A DNA stretch of 64,000 nucleotides, from contig NC_092474.1 in assembly GCF_047495875.1 (NCBI RefSeq), positions 14,738,200 to 14,802,199 of the forward strand, read 5' to 3'. This stretch comes from Pithys albifrons albifrons (lineage: Eukaryota; Chordata; Aves; Passeriformes; Thamnophilidae). Positions 35,225 through 47,712 of the stretch are shown one piece after another. A model generated the notes under the pieces. That model did not search any database. It worked only from the letters and a program-made list of their open reading frames with translations, and had not been told where the DNA came from. The position numbers were made by a program, and so were the translations under genes. Position 1 is the first letter of the stretch; the number at the start of each line of letters is the position of its first letter.

Positions 35225-36065
35225 GTCCCAGGTTACATGTCAAGTCTGAGTTCTTCCCTGCAGTAGGATGTGCCCTGGGTACCAGAACGTCTCAGATGGC
35301 TGCACAACTGCAGGGATCAGAAGACTGAAGCATAGTTGGGCACTCCTAGACTGCTTTGCAGTGAGACAAGACGTGCCAGAGAGATATGATTGAGTCCTGG
35401 GCCCTGGTGTGAGCTTTGCCTGCCATGAACCACCCACCCCCCTCCCATGGCAGGCCCTTGCACTCCATCCCTGTCAGCTGTTTCAGCTCATTACCACATC
35501 TCGTTAGTTCAGGAAAAGGCACTGAATATTTTTGTTATTCTATGGGCTGTTTGGCTCCTATTGACATGAAAAACTACACCAGAGCCTTGCAGAGCCTGAG
35601 TGGGAAAAGCAGAGCAAGAAAAGCTCCCCCTGTGTCAGTGCATCCACCCCCTGCACAGGCAGCAATTCCCTAGGGATGTTACCTCTCTCAGGAAGGTGAG
35701 TTATGAGCCTCAAAGCTGCTACTTCGTGATTTCACTCTGATTTCAGGACTCTCCTGCCTGAGCAACAGGGTGGCTTGGACGAGCTGTTCCTGTAAATCAT
35801 CTCAGCACTGGCTTCAGCCTGACAAATCAATCCCCTCTGTGAAAGGTTCCCACCTGGTCTTGGCGCTGCTGCTGAGATTGGGATGCACCAAGAATCTTTA
35901 GAGAGTCCTGGGGCTGTGCAGGAAGGGCCACAGATTTATTCAGGAGTCTCTTGCAGAAAGCTGCTCAGTTCAAGCCTTAGGAAGACTTACCTGGATGAGA
36001 ACTGGCACATGGCTTGGAGCCACCCTGAGCTCACTCTGCACTGACTCTGAACAACTGGGAGCAAT
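35225..36065. other. Unique noncoding DNA
   Basis: No exon or repeat recognised. Confidence 0.6.
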
Positions 36066-36570
36066 CCCAGAATGGTTTGGGTTGGAAGGGACCTCAAAGC
36101 TCATCTCATTCCAACCCCTGCCATGGGCAGGGACACCTCCCACTAGCCCAGGTTACTCCAAGCCCTTTCCAACCTGGCCTTGGACACTCACAGGGATGGG
36201 GCAGCCACAGCTTCCCTGGAAAACCTGTGCCGGGGCCTGCCCACCCTCACAAGGAGGAATTTCTTCCCAATATCCCATATATCCCTGTCCTCTGGCAGTG
36301 GGAAGCCATTCCCCTTGTCCTGTCATTCCAGGCCCCTGTCAAAAGTCCTTCTCCGGCTTTTTTGGAGCCCCTTTAGGCTCTGGAAGGAGCTCTCAGGTTT
36401 CCCTGGAGCCTTCTCTTCTCCAGGTGAGCCTCCCCAGCTCTCCCAGCCTGGCTCCAGAGCAGAGGGGCTCCAGCCCTGGAGCATCTCTGTGGCCTCCCCT
36501 GGAGTCATTTCAACAGGTCTATGTCCTTCCTGTGCTGGAGACCCCCAAGCTGGATGCAGTGCTCAATCAA
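36066..36570 (-). mobile_element. CR1 fragment, about 505 bp
   Basis: CCCAGAATGGTTTGGGTTGG to CTGGATGCAGTGCTC. Extends slightly further into ORF2-derived sequence than the 2.0-kb copy and is otherwise closely similar. Confidence 0.93.
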
Positions 36571-37529
36571 AGATTATAAATGGGCTCTGAAGAAGCAGAA
36601 ACACAAAGTTTTAAGTGTCTTTTTTAGTGATTTTTCTGGCCAGATCCTTGCTTCCAAGGAGGTGGATGTAGGTACTTGTGTGTACCTTGGCTCAAGGGGC
36701 AGATTGGGCCCCTGGATTTCTGGGAATGATGGGTTGTTTTTTTTCCTTGCAAATGTAAACTAGCCAGGATTCATGTGTCCATGGACCATTCCAGGGTAGG
36801 AGATTCTCAATAGCCTGTGCAGAGGGAGCCAAGGGATGTGTGGAGAAGGGCAGCAAAAGTGGACTAAGGAAAACCTGTTCCTCCACGGAGCTGATCCCTG
36901 TGCACTCCATGTGTGTTGACTGCAGAATGAACGAGCGCTGGGCTGAACTGGCACAGCTGCGTCTCACGGGCCAACTCAGTGACTGGAGCCCAACACAGTC
37001 ATGGCCTCCCCGTTTCTGCACTGGCAACTCTCACCCACACCTGTGTGAAGGCCAAACCTCCAGAAGAACAAAGCATCCAAAGCAAGCAGGTATTTGGGAT
37101 GAAAAGCCCTCCCAGTGCCCTGTGTTGTACACAGTGCCCGGGAGTGGGAGGAGCCCTGAGAGCAGCAGTTTGAAGAATGGGTGCTCCATCCCAGTCACAC
37201 CAGTATGACCCAGTTGGGGGTCACCTTTCAGGTCCTTCTCCCAGCTCTGAACTTCGAGAGCTCTGCTGTCCTCAGATGCAGCACACTGATCATTGGGGTT
37301 GTAGCCCATGTGTCCTTTGTAGGGGCCAGCTCTTTGTTTTTCTCCAAGGCAGCAGTGTCTCCACTGTGATGATCCCAGTCTGGGGTGGATGTTGCTGCAC
37401 AGTGTTCCTCTGCTTTGAGTTACTGACATGGCCTCTCCTGCTTGGTTTGCTGTGTGTTTGTTTGTTGTCCAGTTCCTCGTTTGTTTTTAAGGATGACTCC
37501 TACTCTCCTAATGCTGGTGAAGGTCCTGG
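36571..37529. other. Unique noncoding DNA
   Basis: No exon or repeat recognised. A 122-138 codon overlap of frames near 37 kb shows no family. Confidence 0.6.
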
Positions 37530-37534
37530 CAGGG

Positions 37535-38164
37535 TGTGCTGGTTTAAAGGTGAACCAGCAGGGGAAATGAACTCACCACGAGAGAGATTATAAGTCAGAC
37601 CTAAAATTTAATAATAATATTACAATAACAACACTGACACACACAAGGGAAATTGCTTTCAACTCACAAAACCCCAACAGTATAACCCAGTGTCCTGGGG
37701 CACAGACCCAAAGGGGGTTTGTTTGCCCTTGTGCTGGGACCCCTGTGGTTCCCCCAAGTCCAGAGCAAAAGGAAAAGAAAAACCTGTTGGTGCAGGCGAG
37801 GGCTGTGGTCTGGGTGAGAGCGGGGATCTCCTCCTGTCAAGGTCCTGCTGCTGCTCTGGATCCAATGAGAAGTTACCAAAGTCTTCTTACCCACCACTTA
37901 TGTACCCTCAGGGAGCACCCAGTCCCTCCCCCTGGGCGGGGACTCACACAATGGGTGATTAACTCTGGGAGCCAGGGGGTGTTGAGCTGTTGATGGCCCA
38001 TTGGCAGCTCCGCCCCCCTGAGGCTGGGTGTGAAGTGATAATGGCTCCCTGGGCAGCTGCTGCTAATGGCCCATTGACCTTGGGGAATGAATAGAGGGGG
38101 TAGAATACACAGCTTTGATCACCCCCACACAGGGTTAGCTGGTCCCTCCTGCTGAACTAGGACA
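37535..38164 (-). mobile_element. ERVL-type solo LTR, young copy, TSD CAGGG
   Basis: 630 bp, flanked by CAGGG at 37,530-37,534 and 38,165-38,169. The sense strand is minus: TGTCCTAGTTCAGCAGG at the right end, TATA-like TACATAAG at 37,904-37,897, and AAACCAGCACA at the left end. By eye it differs from 61,275-61,902 at only about 20 sites (about 97% identity). It points the same way as the putative RTN4R exon and lies about 7 kb upstream of that promoter. Confidence 0.9.
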
Positions 38165-38169
38165 CAGGG

Positions 38170-41100
38170 GCAGATGTAGGGACAGAAAGGCTACTGGAGA
38201 GCACTGGTAGAAAATGAACATCTGATTTGTCACTGGGAGCATCTGCCCCTACAGCCTGATTCTGAACGTCACATGTATGTCGTGGAGGAAGGAGAGCAGG
38301 GCAGAACCACATGACCAGTCAAAACAGCTCTGATTTCAGATCTGCAGTGCTCCCAACAGAGTTAGCAAATGAGTTGCAGACCGGGAACTATCTGCAAATA
38401 GTTTCCAATAATGAATTGAGGTGCGAAAGCTGCAATCTGTTCCTAGACAATCTGTAAACAGAGGAAAGGAAAATTCACCAAAATAAATTATTCATTTCAG
38501 ATTACTCTTCCAGCTCATGTCTTAACTTGAAAACCTCCAGGGCCTGCAGAGATTTCCAGGGATGCTCCTACACCTTATGCAGTGCTGTGCTGGGACAGGC
38601 AGTGATGGTGAGGCACACTGGAGTGTCCTGTCAATGCTTGGCCAGTGGTTATCCCTCCCAGCTGATGGGGATTTGCTACCAAACATAAACCAGCTCCATG
38701 GGCTGTCCAAAGACAGTGATGGTAAGACTATGCAAGGCCAAAAATTGGACTCTTCCCTCTTTCTGTTGCCATCATCAGAGAGAGAGAGGGGAAGGGAACC
38801 ACCCTGGAGAGGAAACTAAAAGAGCTGGAATGGGGAATGGCGGGGAAAGGAGAGCACGCAGCTGAGGGATGGGAGAGCATGGCAGGCTGGAGGCAAATAA
38901 TAACTTTAAGCTGGACCAAAACATGTGGCACATACAGATGTGCCCCACCATGGAATGGAATTCCTGAATAAGGGCACGTGTGCTGGATGCTGCAGCACAG
39001 CTGGTGATGCACCAGGAACTGTGCCCATTCATGCTATGGAAACCTTCCAAACAGTCTTAGGAGAAGAATGAGTTCCCTCGGAGTAGCCTGAGGTTTCCTG
39101 GGGGCACATCTGTCCAGACAAACGGCACTGACCCCAGGCAGACTGTCCTGGCCATGGGGACCACGAGCAGCTGTGCCTGAGGGGTGTGAGGGACTCAGTG
39201 TGCCACACCCATGCACACTTTGGGATGAGTTTGGAACTTGGCAGGGCTTCATGCTTGAGAAACTGGCTAAAGAGCAGAAAGACTGTACATGGAAAAGAGA
39301 AACATATGGAGCTGGAGGAAGGTGCAAGATAGGAAGCTGGGGTATAGCAGTGATTATTTGTTCAGTTATCTGCAAAGACTGCTCCCTTTGAAGTGGCTTG
39401 AGCTGCTCATGGGTCCTCGTAGGAGGCAGGACCTTCAGCTGGGACAGGAAAGGTTTAAGCAGCTTTGTCATTTTGACCATGGGTGCCCCATGGATCTTCA
39501 GATTCCACAGCCAGGCTCTTTAGTTTTTAGAAAACTGTAGTGCAACCCCAAGTTTTCCCACCTCACCATGGAAAACAGCAGACTGAGCTGGAGCACATTA
39601 AGGTGTTTCACAGAGAGGTGTGAGGCATTGTCTTCTTTAATTAAACAAGTAAATGAAATTTTAATGCAACTTTTCCTGAAAACGTAACATGGAGGACATT
39701 GAGTAAATATGTGGAAGTGCAAAATTCAGAGCAGAATTTTCCATCCCTGATCGTGCCAAATTGGGCAGAAGACTTGAGAAACAAAGTATTGCTCACAATC
39801 TAAGGAAGTTTTAGATTAAACATGACCTGGAGAGAACCTGCAGCAAGTTGGACTTTTTCAAACCCTTTTTTTTCTGTCCTGAAACTTGCTCTGTATTCAG
39901 GGGAGCACAGTAATACTTGAGCAGTGAGCTCAAATCTGGTGGATTTGTCTTTGATCCAGTTTGGCAATTATTGTCCCAAACTACCATGATCTCAACAAAT
40001 GCCAGTGTTTGGCCTTCTGGAGCTGCTGGTCTTACAGCCCAGCTGACACTAATCACCCAGCACAGAATTACTGTGGCTTTACTGCTGCTCTGGCCCACAA
40101 TGGATTTTCAGAGGGATGTGTGCTGGAAGTATTAAGGCTTTACAAAAAGTATTTCAGCTTTAAGAAATAACCCAAAGAAAATGGTGGCAACACTTCAACC
40201 AGCTCCTAAGAAAGGCTTTACGAATGGCTTTGCTCTGCTGACAAAAGGCAGGTGAACATTTGGGCATCTGATTCACTTTCCCAAAGTGGGAAGTGGCAAA
40301 AGAAAGTCATGTAAGTGAGTGTTTGAGCAAACACCCCTGCCATGGGCAGTGAGAGGGAGGTGGTGGTCTTGGCAGTGTATGAGCCTCGATGACCTCCTGT
40401 TATTAGCCCACCACCTGAACCCCACTGATCTGGTGACCACTCGCTTGTCCCTCCTTCCACAGTTCAGTGAAGAGGCTGAAGGGATGACTAAGAGCCTGTT
40501 CTTGCATAGTGTGTCCCCAGGAAAAATGAAGTGCCCACGTAGTTTCCAAAAGAAAGTAGTTTTCAGGAAAAGACAGAAGGCTGGAGGAAAACATAATGCA
40601 TCTCTGTGGGAAGGCTCAGTGGCCCATGGAAATCAGCTCTTTTCATTGAAAATTTGGCTCTCTGAAAACCAGCTGCTTGATTTCCAGCACTGGCAGCAGC
40701 AGTGGGAATTGGGAATCCAATGTCCTTGTTCCCATCTCCTGTAGAACCAGGGCTCCTTGAGGCAATGCTGACCAGTTCCTGACAAGGTCAAGGCACTCAG
40801 GGACACTCAGGCTGCTTGTCCAGGGTTAATGTCTCCATATATCCATCAAAAGAGCTGAAGTCCAACAATGAATGCTGGAGGATTCTGTGAGAATCTCATA
40901 TCCAGCAAAATGTTCTCATGTTTCTCAACTTCAGGGTCTGCACAGTGGCCTCCATGATGCTCCTGCTTGCCCTGACTCCTGGGTGCTGATGGTTGTGCCA
41001 CCCCTTGGCTAAGGACTGTAAAATGGGCAACACAAGGATGCAGGTTTGGGTTTATTTTTACTCCAGATACCTCAACGCCCTGGAGAGCACCTCACAATTC

Positions 41101-42304
41101 CTCATGCTATAGGCTCAGAAGCTGTTGGGTGTTACAGATGTGCCTTAATGTGAGCTTGAGGATCTTCTGGCATTGCAGGTGCTCCTTGTACTGGAAATAA
41201 TGGGGCTCTGCTGCTGCCTTGCTGAGGAATATGTCCTATTAGATGGGCACCCCTTAAGCAAGCAGAGGGTGCTGGCACAAGGGCTGTGCCCAGGTGGCCA
41301 GGGCAGGTTGTGTTTGAACCACAGTGCCATATGGTGCAGAGCCAGTGCTGTCCATTCCTTTGCAATGAAATGATATTCTGGTTTACGACTGTTTGCAATT
41401 AGCCTCCTGCAGCAGATGAATAATCTGTTCTTGTTGGTTCGACAGAGACGTTTGGAAAGGGGACAAACAGTGTGTTCTGCCTCACCCAGCAACCACAGGC
41501 ACTAACAGAGACAATACAGCCACACCAATAATTCCCAGCAACAATCCAGTAAATTTAGCAATGCTGGCACAAAGCAAACGGCAAATGCAACAAGCAGGAA
41601 TTGGAGGAGCCACAAAACTGCTGCCACAGGGCAGAGCAGCCACTTGCCATCTGAGTGTGGCCGCAGAGAGGGGTCAGGGAGGGGAAGGGGCAGAGCTTGC
41701 CCCAGGCTGTTTGGTGCTGGGGTGTGACAGCAACAGCACCACAACCCCCGTGGGAGAGAGGCTTTCTCGCTGTCAAAGAAAAGCCATTTTCAGAAGGCGA
41801 ACAGATTTTGGTTGGGAGGTGAGGGAAGCAGAGGGCCAAGAATAGAAGAGAACAGTGGGCGTAATTCTGACTCCCTGCTGCATTCAAAGTAAAGTACAGG
41901 ACAAGTTTCAAGGAAACAGCAGGCCAGACCTCGGGGGAGCTGGCAGGGGAAGCCAAGCCTGGCAGGGTGTTGTGGAGCTGACCATGCTGCCCCAGGGGAA
42001 GCAGGAGAGCAGCAAGGCAGGCACAGTGTGGGAGCAGCACAGAGGAGAGATGCACCACTGCCCTTATCTCTAGCAGGGTACAGAGGCACAAATCTCAGTC
42101 ACCCCATTAAGGATTTGAAGGGAAACAGGGATTTTAGAGCAGGAGAAGGTGCTGCTGGGTGACAGTGGTGGAGTGAATTGTAAGTGCAACAGAGCTGAAT
42201 AAGAAACAGAGGGAAAAAATTCAAGTCAGCGATGGCCGATCACTATCAAAGCATAACATTTTCAAATCTGTATCTGTATGCACAGATGTAGAGCTGGCCT
42301 GGCA
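38170..42304. other. Unique noncoding DNA, free of recognised mobile elements
   Basis: About 4 kb with no CR1 or LTR; no exon recognised. Ends at the isolated CpG cluster. Confidence 0.6.
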
Positions 42305-42480
42305 AAGCCACGCTCACACCGGGGCTGAGCTCGCGGGTCCGCGGCGGCAAATCCGAACGCCATCTGTGCGGCCACAGCAGGAACTGCATTAGTGCCGCCG
42401 AGCTCGGGGATGGCAGGATAAGGGGGCACTTCGCTCTCTGCTCCTCCAAGCGCAGCACTGTCAGTAGCTCGGCAAGGTGC
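42305..42480. promoter_or_regulatory. Isolated CpG cluster (about 175 bp)
   Basis: About 16 CpG in 180 bases, nine of them in the 60 bases from 42,301, against almost none for kilobases on either side. It is not part of any CR1 or LTR. It might be an enhancer kept unmethylated, a minor promoter or an upstream exon of the minus-strand gene about 12 kb away. No start site or splice site stands out. Confidence 0.4.
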
Positions 42481-42698
42481 TGCCAGTGCCTGGCATGGAC
42501 TATGTGTGTGTGTTGAGCCATGAGGTGATGGGGATATGAGGTAAAGCCATCACACGGCTGAGACAGCGGCAGTGCCAGGTAAGGTAGCCCTGAGCAGTTC
42601 CATCCTTCAGGAACTGCATCTTTGGCTCTATGAGAGATACCTGTAGGGCTGCAGGCTTTGCCCAGAGTCTGCTAGAAATGTCCACCTTGGCTGTATTC

Positions 42699-42940
42699 AC
42701 AGAATCACAGGATCACTGAGGTTGGAAAAGACCTCCCAGCCCATCGAGTCCAACCTGTGCCCAATCCCCACCTTGTCACCCAGCCCAGAGCATTGAGTGC
42801 CACATCCAGTCATTCCTTGGACACCTTCAGGGATGAGGATTCCACCAGCTCCCTGGACAGCCCCTTCCAATGCCTGACGACCCTTTCAGTGAAGAAATTT
42901 CCCCTGATGTCCAACCTGACATTTTTGCTCAGCACTTCAG
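42699..42940 (-). mobile_element. CR1 fragment, about 240 bp
   Basis: CACAGAATCACAGGATCAC tail, GAGGTTGGAAAAGACCTCC subtype, to CCTGATGTCCAACCTGAC. Shares its subtype with 54,379-54,790. Confidence 0.92.
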
Positions 42941-45617
42941 TTTTGGGCTTGTTAGTAGATGGGTTAAAATGTGCTGCTGTCCTGGGTATCCTGGGGATGA
43001 TGGGCAGTGCTGGAGGGGCCTTCCCTGTGATGTGGTGTGGAGCCCTGGTGCTGAGACTGTCCATGTTCGAGCTGCATCTCTGATGGTGAGCAGGACACTC
43101 AGGGAGCAGGGCAGGAACAGGGAGCTGTGGAGGAGACCAGCCCCTGGCAACCCATGGCTATGGGACTAAGCAGGTCCCCCAGGTCTGCGTGTCTTGCTGG
43201 TTGCCTCACCTGCGATGCCCTGACTGAGTTCCCACCAAAGCAGCAGGAGAAGACTTTGTGTGAACACTCCTCCATCCTCCACAGCTGTTTACACAGCAAC
43301 CATCTCTGATCTGATCCAACAGATGCCTTGTGGAGAAGGGCTGTCAGGTGTGTGCCCAGGAAAACTGCAGGCTGGGAAGTTCTTGCACCGCTGCTTGAGT
43401 ACGGAAGGGCACTCAATGTCTGGAAAATCCTCAGGACTGCTCCATTCCTCAGGCTCCAGAGGGTCTGTGGTCGCACAGACAACTTAGTGTCATGCTAAAG
43501 CAATAGAGAAGCCATCTCTGAAAGGCATCTTCCTGTGTATGTGTGATGAAATGCTCGGAAATGTATAAAATAGTTTGAGAGAGAGGAAGATTACCAGTAG
43601 CTTTCCAAAAATTGACTTGAAAGGCTGTTTCAAAGCATTATGACTGCAGCTTGCAAATATCTGGCTGTGTTTGCTGTTCTCTCAGAGGAGTGGGTGGTAG
43701 GTGCCTTTCTGCAGCGCTCCCAAGGAGCTGCTGGGAATGTCAGAGCTCTGCAAACCACACTTCTGAAGTGTCCCTAGAATGACAGCTCTGCAGCCCATAT
43801 GTCACTGGAAAGGGGAGATGAACTCCAGGAGGACAAGAAAGTCTTCTTGAGTCAGGCTGAATGTTGTCCCACCAGTCCTTCAACTCATGGTCACAACAGC
43901 AATTTTTCCCCTTTAGATTCCATGGATTATCTGATGTGCCATTGCCAAGCTTACAGCGTGGTTGGCCCCCAGACCAGGATGGTGATGCCTCAGAAACTGA
44001 AAGCCAGGAGGGAACCTCCCTTAACATCCACTGTCAGGATCTTGTGGCAGCCTCCAGGGCCTGTTCCACTTTCCAGGCAGGTAGGAAGGGCTGAGTGGGT
44101 TTTCCTGGTGCCTGCAGTTGGTCCCTGTTGAGACAGGGCTCAGAGCTGAGAGCACGAGGGAAGGGGAATGGGGCTGGGGGAGGTTCCCCAAACTGCTGCT
44201 GATAACTTCTGGTGGCTCCCATGTATCCCCCCAGCATCACCCAGTGAGGTTTCCCAGATGGTCCTGTCTGGGTGTCCACACTGCAGGTAATGGAAGTGGG
44301 CTCTGAGAACCCACGAATTTGGGGAGCCCTGCAGGCACCTCCAGGTTATGTCCAAGTCTGTTCTCAGCATCACGTGGGTGATGAGCTGCTTGCCTGGCTC
44401 CTGACAAACACAGCTCCCCATTCACTTTTGACAACAACAAGCTGAAAAAAAAACAATGAAAATGGATTTCCCCCCTTCCTTTTTCAGGAATTCTGGCAAG
44501 ATGTCAAAATGCTCTGCTGCCACTCTGTGTGGAGAACATTGCCCAGCTCTTCCCCCTGCTCGTCTGCCAGGCCAGGAGCAATTGCAGAGCTTATTTTCAG
44601 CAGCTGAACTGGCAGCAGGAGCGGGAGGAGAAAGCTTGGCTATCAGTCATCAGGAGATGCTAATCACTCCCACGGAGGTGTTTACTGGAGGGGCGTCTGT
44701 GAGTGTGTATGTGAGATGGAAGATGAACTGCCATTAGAATTGCAGATCGTGCACTTGTTAGCAAAGTGCTTAGACCCTGCTTTACAATTTGCTAATAATA
44801 AAGCATTTGTTCCCAGGAAACAAACGCACAGATTTATGTCTTACTCACAAAGGGCTCCAATAGATATATTGATACCTTGTGAAGCTGCAGCAGGGAGAGA
44901 TATTGAAAAGTGGTGTTTACTTGACTCCATCAAGCTCCTCTATTGATAACTGGGAGGCATTTATTTCACTAAGGATAGACCACTTAGAATTGCTAAGTCT
45001 CAGTTGCCAATATGTCCCATATTTAGGATCATTATATCACCATAAAATAGCTTTATGGAGCCATGAATATAGGTGCATGTCAATACCCACAACTGCAGCC
45101 AAGGCTGTTCCTTTTGCCTGACAGTGCTGGGAGAGCCCAGGCAGCCCTGGAGCCAGGAGCACAGGAAACAGAGGCTTCAGGGGATAAACAGGCACAGAAC
45201 GAGTTCCTGGAGCCTTCCACCTGTCTGGGTGTCAAGCCCACTGATGTCTTTTCCTCAGAGAGTCAGAGTGCAAATCTGTTTTGGCACTGGGGACTCAGTT
45301 TACCAGCAAATTGAGACTCTGCCATGGCACCAAAGCTCTGGGATTGGCTGGGAAGGTGCCAGGCACCTAAAAATGAGGGCAAGGGCTCCAGTCTTCCTGT
45401 CCAGCCCCTACAGGATCATGGTTAGCACTGGAGGCTGTTTGTGGGGCTTCAGTGTGAGCAGGGGTAGGACATGTCAAGCACTGTTGCTTGTTCACCTCTT
45501 TGGCAGGTGGCACTTTGTTCTGGGATCCCTCTCTAGAAGACTTGAGCTCCCAGGGGAAGGGCAGCACAGAGAGAAGGAGCTCAGATGTCTGCAGGAGGAA
45601 TTTCTTGGGGAAGAGGA
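42941..45617. other. Unique noncoding DNA
   Basis: The part from 44,640 to 45,060 is AT-rich with several TAAT- and ATATTGAT-type motifs. Nothing coding recognised. Confidence 0.55.
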
Positions 45618-45875
45618 GAGGCTTACACTGAGCTCTTCTCTTTGGTGACCAGTGACAGGACCCAAGGGAACAGCCCAGAGAGTGGTGGGCACTGAACAGG
45701 CTCCACAGGGCAGTGGGCACAGACCCAAGGCTGCCAGAGCTCCAGGAGTGTTTGGACAACCCTCTGAGGAACAGGGTGGGATTGTTGCAGTGTTCTGTGC
45801 AGGGCCAGGAGCTGGATGATCCTTGTAGGTCCCTTCCAACTCAGAACATTCTATGGTTCTGGGATTCTGAGATTC
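45618..45875 (+). mobile_element. CR1 fragment with tail
   Basis: CACTGAGCTCTTCTCTTTGG, a deletion after GACCCAAGGGAACAGCC, CAGAGCTCCAGGAGTGTTTG, and the ending CATTCTATGGTTCTGGG. Confidence 0.9.
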
Positions 45876-47150
45876 TTCTGTTGGAGGAGAGTCAGACACA
45901 AGAAGGACACAGACATGTGGTTGATGCACCATCCATAGCCAAGACCTTACACAGCTAAAATACCCTTGTGGGTCTGGGCTCTCCCTTCTCACTCCATTCA
46001 CATGTTCAACCTCTTTACCCACTGCCCATTCCTTGCCCCTGTTTCTTGGTGATCTGTTGAACCTGGAGTGAGCTCTGCAGGTGCAAGCACAGCTCTGTGC
46101 CCACTGTGGCTGCTCTGGTGTCCGTGAGACCTGTCAGCTCACAGCCTCTGTTACGTTTTAGCTGCTAAATAATGCACTAATGGAAAAGAAAACCTTAGCC
46201 ATTGCATCCTGATTAAGATGCAGAGCAATGACAGCTTTTAGCTTTCATTTTCTGGCTCCAAGTGATGCATTTCTTAGCTTTATTTCTACATATGTTGGGG
46301 GGGGGGGTTGTTGTTGCTGGTTTTTTGCATGGGCTTTCCTAGAAAAGGAAACAGATTTTGAATATAGCACTTGATCTTTTGCTATCAAAGTTCTCCCTGC
46401 AATAAATTTTTGGTTCCACAGGAAGCTGCTGGATCTAAGAAGTCACAAACAGGGCCCAGAGCAGAAAAGACTGAGAGGTGACTTCGGTCTCTTCAGTAAC
46501 TCTTCAATTATATATTAGCTCTATCAGTCCATCTTTCTGATTACTGTTGTATTCACCTTTGAGGGGGAGTGGCCTTCTCTTTATGACCTGGGAGAATTTT
46601 GTTCTGACCAATAAATTAATAATTAGCACTTTATTTACCCGGGATCTCCAGTGCCCGGACAGTATTGATCTGTCAGAGATGGTGCAGTGGAAAGATGGAG
46701 CCTCTTGAGCTGAAGTTTTGGCCAGCAAGTCAACAAGGTTTCTTGGCTATTTGAAGGGACATTTCCCATGCAAAGGACAAGCAGGCTGGGAGAGAGGAGC
46801 CAAGGAGATGGCATTGCTGCACTGGCCTGCCCAAGTCACACCTGGCAAACTGCCCTGGGCAGGACACAGGAGCTGGTAGCACCCCAAGTCCCAGGCACAT
46901 CCCATTCTCAGCACAGCACAGTCACCCATGTTTTACTGCTCTTCCTGTCCCCACAGACAGTCCCTTCTCAGAGTCCTTGGGACACAAAAACCCTTCCCTG
47001 CCAGGCTGTGCTGCCTAAGAGGGACTCCAGGCTCAGGCCTCAGCTGGGCAAGGAATCGCCAAAGTCACCTGTTTTAACAAGAGCTTATGATTCCTCTGGC
47101 CAGTTCTCAGCTGCTTCTGGAAAGAGGAATGAGTCTGGGAACTTGACTAA
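45876..47150. other. Unique noncoding DNA
   Basis: Contains the G11 run. AT-rich around 46.5-46.65 kb; nothing else recognised. Confidence 0.6.
46297..46307. repeat. G11 homopolymer
   Basis: Run of eleven G followed by TTGTTGTTG. Prone to sequencing and replication error. Confidence 0.9.
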
Positions 47151-47312
47151 GGAATCCCAGGGCAGCAGTGGAGTCAGCACCCCTGGAAATGCTCAAAGAA
47201 TGAGCAGAAGTGGCACTCAGCAATGCAGATTATTGGGCATGGTTGGATTCAGTCCAAGGTTGGACTTGATGATCTAGGAGGCCTTTTGCATCCTTAATGA
47301 TTCCATGGTTGA
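47151..47312 (+). mobile_element. Diverged CR1 fragment with tail
   Basis: CAGGGCAGCAGTGGAGTCAG, AAGGTTGGACTTGATGATC and a decayed ending TGATTCCATGG. Confidence 0.82.
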
Positions 47313-47585
47313 AGGAAAAGAAGTCTTAGTGACATTTTGTGCATCATGTGCACTCTTCTGAATTTTAAACCAGAACATAACTCACTCCCCTCACCCAAGA
47401 GCTGGCTGGTCTAAATCCAAGTATTCAGCAAATCATTTCTTTGAAGCAGCTGTTTATGAATTCATAAAGTATCACTAAGAAAACATGGCAAACTTAGATG
47501 AAGAGACTGCCTGTCACCAAAGTAGAGGGAAGAGCTCTCCCAACTCAGTGTGAGCATCTGCAACCCAGAACAGGTTAACTCCTGT

Positions 47586-47712
47586 CAAGGTGGTCAGAGC
47601 AGTGAGCATGGCCCCAAGGCTCCCAGAGCACAAGAAGCATTTGGACAACGCTCTGAGGGACAGAGTGGGATTGTTGGGGTGTCTGTGCAGGGCCACGAGT
47701 TGGATTCAAGCC
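47586..47712 (+). mobile_element. CR1 fragment, no tail
   Basis: AGAGCACAAGAAGCATTTGG, GACAACGCTCTGAGGGACAG, ending abruptly at GAGTTGGATTC where the next CR1 copy begins. Confidence 0.85.
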
